Source: Planctomycetota bacterium
Lineage (GTDB): Bacteria > Planctomycetota > Planctomycetia > Pirellulales > Lacipirellulaceae
Assembly: GCA_024278035.1 (NCBI GenBank)
Contig: JAJRUA010000141.1
Location: forward strand, 1-9,567
Direction: 5' to 3'
DNA: 9,567 nt
Part shown: positions 5,468 to 9,567 of the stretch, one piece after another
Numbering within the stretch: position 1 is the stretch's first letter
How the letters are laid out: each line of letters begins with the position of its first letter
The notes under the pieces: model-generated
What the model was told of the DNA's origin: nothing
What the model saw: only the letters and a program-made list of their open reading frames with translations
Databases searched by the model: none
Program-made: the position numbers and the translations under genes

Positions 5468-7096
5468 ATGCCCAGTGTAATTGTCCTTGATACTCTCTCC
5501 CAAGAAGGCCTCGAACTGCTGGAGGCAGCCGAAGGGATTTCTTACGAAGTTCGGACCGGTCTCAAAGGGGACGATCTCAAGCAGGCGCTCACCGAGTTCG
5601 ATGGGGCCATCTGCCGAAGCGGTGTGAAGCTCACCTCCGACGTGCTCGAAGGCAATACGCGGCTCAAAGCGATTGTCCGGGCGGGCGTTGGCACGGACAA
5701 CATCGACAAAGTCGCTGCCACGCGGGCCGGCATTGTCGTGATGAACACCCCGGATGGCAATACGATCAGCACCGCAGAGCAGACAATCGCACTGATGCTT
5801 GCCATGAGTCGCAATATCGCTCCTGCCTACCAATCGTTGCTCGAAGGTCGCTGGGATCGCAAGAAGTTCATGGGGACCCAGGTCGCGGGCAAGACGCTTG
5901 GAGTGGTAGGATTAGGTCGTATCGGATTGGCCGTTGCAACGCGTGCCAAATCGCTCGAAATGGAGATCCTTGGCTACGACCCATTCATGTCCCAAGAACG
6001 AGCCGAAGAGCTTGGCATTGAGTTGGTCGAGAAAGTGGCCCACATGTTGCCGAAGATCGATTACCTGACAGTTCATACGCCTTTGACCGACGAAACCCGG
6101 GGGCTGATCGGAGCAGCAGAGATCGAAACTCTCAAGCCGGGGGCCCGGCTCGTCAACTGCGCCCGGGGCGGCATCTACGACGAAGCGGCTTTGGCCGAAG
6201 GAATCCAATCCGGAAAAATCGCCGGTGTCGCACTCGATGTTTACCCAGACGAACCTTGCACGGAGAACCCTCTCTTCGGTTTGGATGGCGTCGTATGCAC
6301 GCCCCACTTGGGGGCCAGCACCGAAGAGGCGCAAACGCAGGTGGCCGTTGAAGCGGTCGGTCTGGTTGTTGCCTTCCTCAAGACGGGGGCCATCCGCAGC
6401 GCCGTGAATGTTGCTCCCCTTGATCCGCAAACGCTCGCTTCGCTCAAGGGATACATTGATGTCGCCCACCGGCTTGGCCGCCTGGCTGAGGGACTCATCC
6501 CCAGCGGCCTTGCGACTTGTCGTCTCCAGTATCGGGGCAAATTAGCAGAAATGGAGACCAGGGTGCTCGCTTCGGCGTTTGCGGCGGGTCTTCTTGAACA
6601 AGCGATGGGCGATCAGGTGAACCTTATCAATGCCGAATCGTTACTGAAGGAACGGGGCATTGGCCTGGTAACCGAAAGTTGCAGCCAAATGGGAGCTTTC
6701 CGTTCATCGATGCGAGTTGAAATCGCAGGGGGGGCAGAGTCGAAAAAAGAACACACTTTAACAGCCACCCTCTTGGGCGAGGACATGCCACGACTCGTTT
6801 CGATCGACGATTACCGCCTCGAAGCCTTCCTCGATGGTTGCCTTTTGATTTTCACTCACAAGGATGTTCCCGGCATCATTGGTGCGGTCGGCACGATGCT
6901 GGGCGAGCATGGGGTGAATATCGCTCAAATGGCAGTTGGCCGAAACCAACCGGGCGGCGATGCGATTGGGGTCTTGAACGTCGATTGTGGACTCTCCGAA
7001 GAAGCGATTGCCTCGGTTCGGGCCCATGAGGCGATCAGCAGCGCGATCGTCGTCCAGCTACCCGAGGCAGGCAAGCTACCCGATTGGCTCGGATAA
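5468..7096 (+). CDS. serA: D-3-phosphoglycerate dehydrogenase, long form
   Basis: This enzyme oxidises 3-phosphoglycerate to 3-phosphohydroxypyruvate with NAD+, the first and usually controlled step of serine synthesis, in the cytoplasm. Its 542 residues match the long type with three parts. The first is a D-isomer 2-hydroxyacid dehydrogenase catalytic unit (about 1-315). The second is an intervening allosteric substrate-binding type domain (about 320-455). The third is a C-terminal ACT domain (about 460-532), with DVPGIIGAVGTMLGEHGVNI as its signature. The Rossmann motif GLGRIG is at 148-153, with D171 placed to bind the NAD ribose. The catalytic residues are R233, E262 and H280. In this family the ACT domain is the usual site for serine feedback, so feedback control is likely but not shown here. 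The ATG at 5468 has no Shine-Dalgarno site; the family N-terminus VIVLDTLSQEGLELL supports it. Confidence 0.97.
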   Translation: MPSVIVLDTLSQEGLELLEAAEGISYEVRTGLKGDDLKQALTEFDGAICRSGVKLTSDVLEGNTRLKAIVRAGVGTDNIDKVAATRAGIVVMNTPDGNTISTAEQTIALMLAMSRNIAPAYQSLLEGRWDRKKFMGTQVAGKTLGVVGLGRIGLAVATRAKSLEMEILGYDPFMSQERAEELGIELVEKVAHMLPKIDYLTVHTPLTDETRGLIGAAEIETLKPGARLVNCARGGIYDEAALAEGIQSGKIAGVALDVYPDEPCTENPLFGLDGVVCTPHLGASTEEAQTQVAVEAVGLVVAFLKTGAIRSAVNVAPLDPQTLASLKGYIDVAHRLGRLAEGLIPSGLATCRLQYRGKLAEMETRVLASAFAAGLLEQAMGDQVNLINAESLLKERGIGLVTESCSQMGAFRSSMRVEIAGGAESKKEHTLTATLLGEDMPRLVSIDDYRLEAFLDGCLLIFTHKDVPGIIGAVGTMLGEHGVNIAQMAVGRNQPGGDAIGVLNVDCGLSEEAIASVRAHEAISSAIVVQLPEAGKLPDWLG

Positions 7097-7314
7097 ACAG
7101 CCGCGAGGGCGAGCAGGGGATATTTAGCCGCCCCGGAGCTTACAGTGCTACCACAAGCCAACGTTGCCGGACTATTGGCTGCTTGGTTGGATTTCTATGC
7201 CGCACAAAACTTGCGGCCGGTGTAATCGGCACGGTGGCCCTGCTTTTCCTTCTTTACCTAAGAAGCAGACTCGCTTGGGGAGGGGACCGTGACCGATAGT
7301 TGGAGTGTCCTCCC

Positions 7315-7626
7315 ATGGCGCTGGCCCCCGCTGCGGCACCGGTTGCCGTGCTATCTCCCTTAGCCTGCTTGCTCCGCCTACCTATGATTGCTCTCCCGAA
7401 TACCGTGTCTGACCCCGTAATAACCCTCGAAACACGCGTTCTTTCGGCACTCACCTCGAGCCCCTACCTCGCCACCACCCGGGTCCGCATCGAAGCGGGC
7501 GACGGAGAGGTTCGGTTACACGGCCATGTGGGCTCTTTCTTTGAGAAGCAAATGGCTCAAGAAGCAGTTCGCCAGCTTGATGGCGTGGAGAGGATTGAAA
7601 ACCTTCTGGAAGTCGATTGGTCTTGA
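7315..7626 (+). CDS. BON-domain protein
   Basis: This is a 103-residue protein whose C-terminal two thirds (about 36-101) form one BON domain, as in OsmY. The pattern is a helix (ETRVLSALTSSP), a strand, EVRLHGHV with the family's conserved Gly at 70, a helix (about 76-89), and a closing strand GVERIENLLEV. BON domains are thought to bind membranes or cell-envelope partners. The first 27 residues are Ala/Leu/Pro-rich and hydrophobic, which could be a weak export signal or just a linker. The ATG at 7315 is preceded by GGAG at 7302-7305 with a 9-base gap. A TTG at 7300 and an ATG at 7384 (giving 80 residues) are alternatives. It lies 218 bp after serA and has no clear functional tie to it. Confidence 0.8.
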   Translation: MALAPAAAPVAVLSPLACLLRLPMIALPNTVSDPVITLETRVLSALTSSPYLATTRVRIEAGDGEVRLHGHVGSFFEKQMAQEAVRQLDGVERIENLLEVDWS

Positions 7627-7730
7627 GCTGATCAGCCCGTCTTTCCTCGCTAGAAGAACGAGACAATGTTGCCAGGGTGGCCGAAAGTAGTTGTCGCTTT
7701 GGTCTTTCCGACGTGTTAGAACGAAAGGGT

Positions 7731-8111
7731 ATGAGTAAGCCCCTCCCTAACAACCCGATCCGGAATCGCCCCGTTGGCAGACCACCGGCGCTGGATGTGA
7801 CCAAGCGTGAGGTTGGCGTTGCCCTGGTTTCGGTGGGTTGCACTCGTACCCAAGCGGCGAAATATCTTGAGGTTTCTCCTCAAACGGTGCTCAACACAGC
7901 CCGGCGCGATCCGGAGTTTGCCCGGCGACTCAATCGGGCCGAGGCCGATTTGCAAAGGAAGCATCTTCGCAATGTCCGTTCGGCATGTGGTCGTAGCTGG
8001 CGAGCCAGCGTTTGGGCCCTCCAGCAACTGGCTCCCGAACGATTCGCTGCTATTGATCCGCAGGATCTGCCCGACCGTTCTAGCCGTAGCTCACCGTGCT
8101 CAGATACGTGA
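7731..8111 (+). CDS. Small helix-turn-helix protein, terminase-small-subunit-like
   Basis: This is a 126-residue basic protein. An N-terminal RNRPVGRPPA segment (11-20) looks like an AT-hook. It is followed by a helix-turn-helix at about 33-58, with TRTQAAKYLEVSPQTVLNTA as its core. Then comes a charged helix (about 61-84) and SWRASVWALQQLAPERF (89-105), a segment recalled from small phage terminase subunits and related bacterial proteins. The last 20 residues are Ser/Asp-rich and look unstructured. DNA binding is likely; whether it regulates genes or is a domesticated phage-type protein cannot be told. No phage genes are nearby. A GTG at 7677 would add 18 residues. The ATG at 7731 is preferred because conserved-looking sequence begins soon after it, though it lacks a well-spaced ribosome site. 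Confidence 0.65.
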   Translation: MSKPLPNNPIRNRPVGRPPALDVTKREVGVALVSVGCTRTQAAKYLEVSPQTVLNTARRDPEFARRLNRAEADLQRKHLRNVRSACGRSWRASVWALQQLAPERFAAIDPQDLPDRSSRSSPCSDT

Positions 8112-8216
8112 GACAAAAGCAATCTGGTTTCAGCCCCTCTCCCCTAGCGTTCGATGGAGGGGATAACGCTCCGAACTCTGCCGTAGCGTGCCACCCAATC
8201 CTTCTGGGGCTTCGAG

Positions 8217-8798
8217 ATGTCTCTACTTAACCATTTGCTTGCCGTCACGATCGTTACGGCTGTCGCCGCCACCACGGCCCTGCCTGCTACTGCCGCCGGG
8301 TACTACAACTTGCCAACCTCGCTACCGCAGTGCTTGGGATTAGGCTATGGCCCCGGTTATCATGCTCCGCTTTTGCTCGGTCGGGCGCTTAGGGCCGAGA
8401 CGGCAACCCAACCGGTTCGCCGCCTACCAGCTCCCCTATCGCCGCCACAGGCCTATGGGTTTAGAGCCTATCCCCGAGCCTATCAGGAAGTCTCCAGCGG
8501 TCGAGAAAGGCTGGAGTACCCAACAGTTTTGGAACGTGCAGTCAGTAACACCAGCAGTTATGCAATTCCGCATGGGGCAAACCTTCCTAGCAGCATTTTT
8601 TCCGCCAGTACTTCAACCGGTGCTTTCGGTTCTAGTGAGGGTATTTCTAAGAACGGTAGCTCTGTGAGCGAGCCGGCGTTTGCGCCCCCTACGCTTCTTG
8701 TGCCTCAACAAGCGGTCGTACCACGACAGCCCGTCCTGAACTACCAAGAGCCCAGCTTCCCTTCCGCTAGAGCAACGCAGAAGTCTAGAGCATGGTAG
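8217..8798 (+). CDS. Exported Ser/Pro-rich protein interrupted by a translated repeat
   Basis: This is a 193-residue protein with a clear signal peptide (about 1-26), with hydrophobic AVTIVTAVAATTALPATA and a likely cut after an Ala. The mature part starts GYYNLPTSLPQCLGLGYGPGYHAP, a Tyr/Gly/Pro style that I associate with short exported planctomycete proteins. From about residue 82 to 111 the coding sequence is repeat copy 2 (8458-8550), read through in frame as FRAYPRAYQEVSSGRERL and on. The rest is rich in Ser, Pro, Thr and Gln, with no Cys and no recognised domain. Weak GGGG lies 7 bases before the ATG. The next gene starts 28 bp after the stop, so they are probably co-transcribed. Function is unknown. 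Confidence 0.68.
   Translation: MSLLNHLLAVTIVTAVAATTALPATAAGYYNLPTSLPQCLGLGYGPGYHAPLLLGRALRAETATQPVRRLPAPLSPPQAYGFRAYPRAYQEVSSGRERLEYPTVLERAVSNTSSYAIPHGANLPSSIFSASTSTGAFGSSEGISKNGSSVSEPAFAPPTLLVPQQAVVPRQPVLNYQEPSFPSARATQKSRAW
8458..8550. repeat. Structured dispersed repeat, copy 2 (inside a coding sequence)
   Basis: This is the partner of the element at 478-570, at about 72% identity without gaps. The inner stem of copy 1 is kept as five pairs (8498-8502 with 8509-8513), two of them G-T. An alternative perfect 7-bp stem also exists here (CTCCAGC 8492-8498 with 8510-8516). The outer stem survives in part (8471-8479 with 8526-8534, about seven of nine pairs counting G-T). It includes one compensatory change: T-A at 493/552 in copy 1 is C-G at 8473/8532 here. 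The element is read in the same frame as the exported protein's gene. Confidence 0.72.
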
Positions 8799-8813
8799 CT
8801 ACCCAACAGGATC

Positions 8814-8818
8814 GGGAG
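8814..8818 (+). promoter_or_regulatory. Shine-Dalgarno site deciding a TTG start
   Basis: GGGAG at 8814-8818 lies 8 bases before a TTG at 8827. The only nearby ATG (8792) is in another frame and meets a stop after 12 codons. The site therefore supports initiation at TTG for the gene at 8827-9279. Confidence 0.5.
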
Positions 8819-8826
8819 CCTCGCAG

Positions 8827-9279
8827 TTGACCAGCTTCTTTTTCAAGTTGTGTGGGCTGCTGGCGATTGGTGTGATCGGTTTTTGGTGGGTTGGGCGCGG
8901 GGTATGGCGGGCTCGACGCGCTGCCCGCGAGGTGGACGCCGCACGACAAGCGTTCCCAGGCGAACGCCACGCCTTGGCGAATCGACTGCTCGACGCCGTC
9001 AATCAAACAAACAAGTCTCACGGGCCCACTTGGCAGCGCTGCGATCTGCTTCCCAGCGAACCTCTCTTAGCCCGTGACGTGGCCACAGGCGAGCTTTACG
9101 CTCTCGCTTCGGTGGAAGTCTCACTTGAAGCGGACAGCTCCAGCTCGGCTCGCACGAGCACGGCCCTCTTCATCTGGCGAGACGGACAGTGGGCATCGGA
9201 AGGGCATGTGGTCTTCGACCTCGAACCTAAAGAGACCCTCAAACGGTACAGCAGAAATCTCGTGATAACGTCCAGATAA
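8827..9279 (+). CDS. Membrane-anchored small protein of unknown function
   Basis: This is a 150-residue protein with one hydrophobic segment at about 4-27 (CGLLAIGVIGFWWVG at its heart), followed by Arg-rich WRARRAAR. That charge pattern suggests the C-terminal part faces the cytoplasm. The region 35-60 looks helical. From about 67 on, the sequence is strand-like: WQRCDLLPSEPLL, GELYALASVEVSLEA, TALFIWRDGQWASEGHVVFDL. No family is recognised. It starts at TTG with a good ribosome site and follows the exported protein's gene by 28 bp, so the two are likely one transcript. The IS256-type element begins soon after its stop codon and does not truncate it. Confidence 0.65.
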   Translation: MTSFFFKLCGLLAIGVIGFWWVGRGVWRARRAAREVDAARQAFPGERHALANRLLDAVNQTNKSHGPTWQRCDLLPSEPLLARDVATGELYALASVEVSLEADSSSSARTSTALFIWRDGQWASEGHVVFDLEPKETLKRYSRNLVITSR

Positions 9280-9295
9280 TTGAGCACATTGCTTT

Positions 9296-9567
9296 GGGCA
9301 GCCTCCACTTGGTAGGACTAGTTTTGTGAAGAACCATTCCGCAACCAAGCCAAGGAGACTGCCACAATGGCAAGTGTAACAGGAAGTATGATTTCGGTCG
9401 ATGAGGAGAAGATACGGGGTCATGTGGATGAGGTAATTCGTACGAGCGTCGAAGCGACGCTGCATGGATTATTGGACGCCGAAGCGGATCAGCTTTGCGG
9501 TGCGAAGCGTTACGAGCGTAGCGAAGATCGTATCGATGGCCGAGCAGGCAGCTATGAACGGAAGCTG
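9296..9567 (+). mobile_element. Left part of an IS256-family insertion sequence
   Basis: The transposase gene that starts at 9367 marks this as an insertion sequence entering the window from its left side. The exact left end cannot be fixed without the right terminus. GGGCAGCCTCC at about 9296, followed by GTTTTGTGAA (9321-9330), is my best guess for the terminal inverted repeat, because IS256-type ends often carry a TTTTGTG-like core. The element sits just downstream of a complete gene. Confidence 0.5.
9367..9567 (+). CDS. IS256-family transposase, N-terminal part
   Basis: The first 67 codons are open to the window edge; the rest is outside. The protein begins MASVTGSMISVDEEKIRGHV and contains LLDAEADQLCGAKRYERS and GRAGSYERKL, which is the usual N-terminal pattern of IS256-type (mutator-like) transposases just before the DNA-binding region. 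The DDE catalytic residues lie further along and cannot be checked, so whether the copy is intact is unknown. The ATG at 9367 follows AAGGAG with a 9-base gap. The enzyme would cut and join the element's ends. Confidence 0.88.
   Translation, partial: MASVTGSMISVDEEKIRGHVDEVIRTSVEATLHGLLDAEADQLCGAKRYERSEDRIDGRAGSYERKL

Noticed and set aside
7156..7180. Hairpin after serA (AGCCAA with TTGGCT, 13-base loop)
   Set aside because: It has only six pairs, a large loop and no T-run, so it is not a credible terminator.
7084..7299. Possible 71-residue small membrane protein (TTG start, hydrophobic AAGVIGTVALLFLLYL near its end) in the serA to BON gap
   Set aside because: The start overlaps the end of serA with no ribosome site, only the last 30 residues look protein-like, and nothing else supports it. 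A shorter form starting inside the gap remains possible.
8134..8170. Overlapping short inverted repeats (CCCCTC/GAGGGG and AGCGTT/AACGCT) after the helix-turn-helix gene
   Set aside because: The arms are short, compete with each other and lack a T-run; chance pairing in GC-rich DNA explains them.
9296..9330. Exact left terminal inverted repeat and target duplication of the IS256-type element
   Set aside because: The right end is outside the window, so neither can be confirmed; only an approximate left limit is given.

Overview
The window looks like chromosomal DNA from a planctomycete, probably a Pirellula-like lineage. This rests on the style of several proteins: a short exported protein with a Tyr/Gly/Pro-rich start to its mature part, a transposase N-terminus of the IS256 type, many lineage-restricted small proteins, and weak or absent Shine-Dalgarno sites before several genes. 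It is an inference from recalled family style, not from a database match.

Layout: the left half is read leftward. It holds a four-CxxC zinc-ribbon protein (158-460), a membrane-anchored protein with a His-rich C-terminal domain of unknown function (562-1209), a 621-bp gene-free stretch packed with palindromic repeats (1210-1830), and a CLC-type chloride channel/transporter with two CBS domains (1831-4047). The right half is read rightward. It starts with serC (4220-5317) and serA (5468-7096), which encode the first two enzymes of serine synthesis in the order step 2, step 1. Then follow a BON-domain protein (7315-7626), a small helix-turn-helix protein (7731-8111), an exported Ser/Pro-rich protein (8217-8798), a membrane-anchored protein that starts at TTG (8827-9279), and the start of an IS256-family insertion sequence cut off by the window edge (transposase from 9367).

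How the genes work together: SerA oxidises 3-phosphoglycerate to 3-phosphohydroxypyruvate and SerC transaminates it to phosphoserine, so these two form a functional unit. Their 150-bp spacer contains a 12-bp direct repeat and two overlapping inverted repeats that cannot both fold at once. The CLC gene is divergent from serC across a 172-bp gap and has no evident link to serine synthesis. The exported protein and the TTG-start protein are 28 bp apart and are probably co-transcribed.

The least expected signal is a pair of diverged copies of one element of about 90 bp, 7,980 bp apart (478-570 and 8458-8550). They align without gaps at about 72% identity, can form the same nested stems, and are open in the same reading frame. 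Copy 1 lies between two leftward genes. Copy 2 lies inside the coding sequence of the exported protein and is translated. This resembles in-frame palindromic elements such as those described in Rickettsia. No CRISPR array, tRNA or rRNA was seen.
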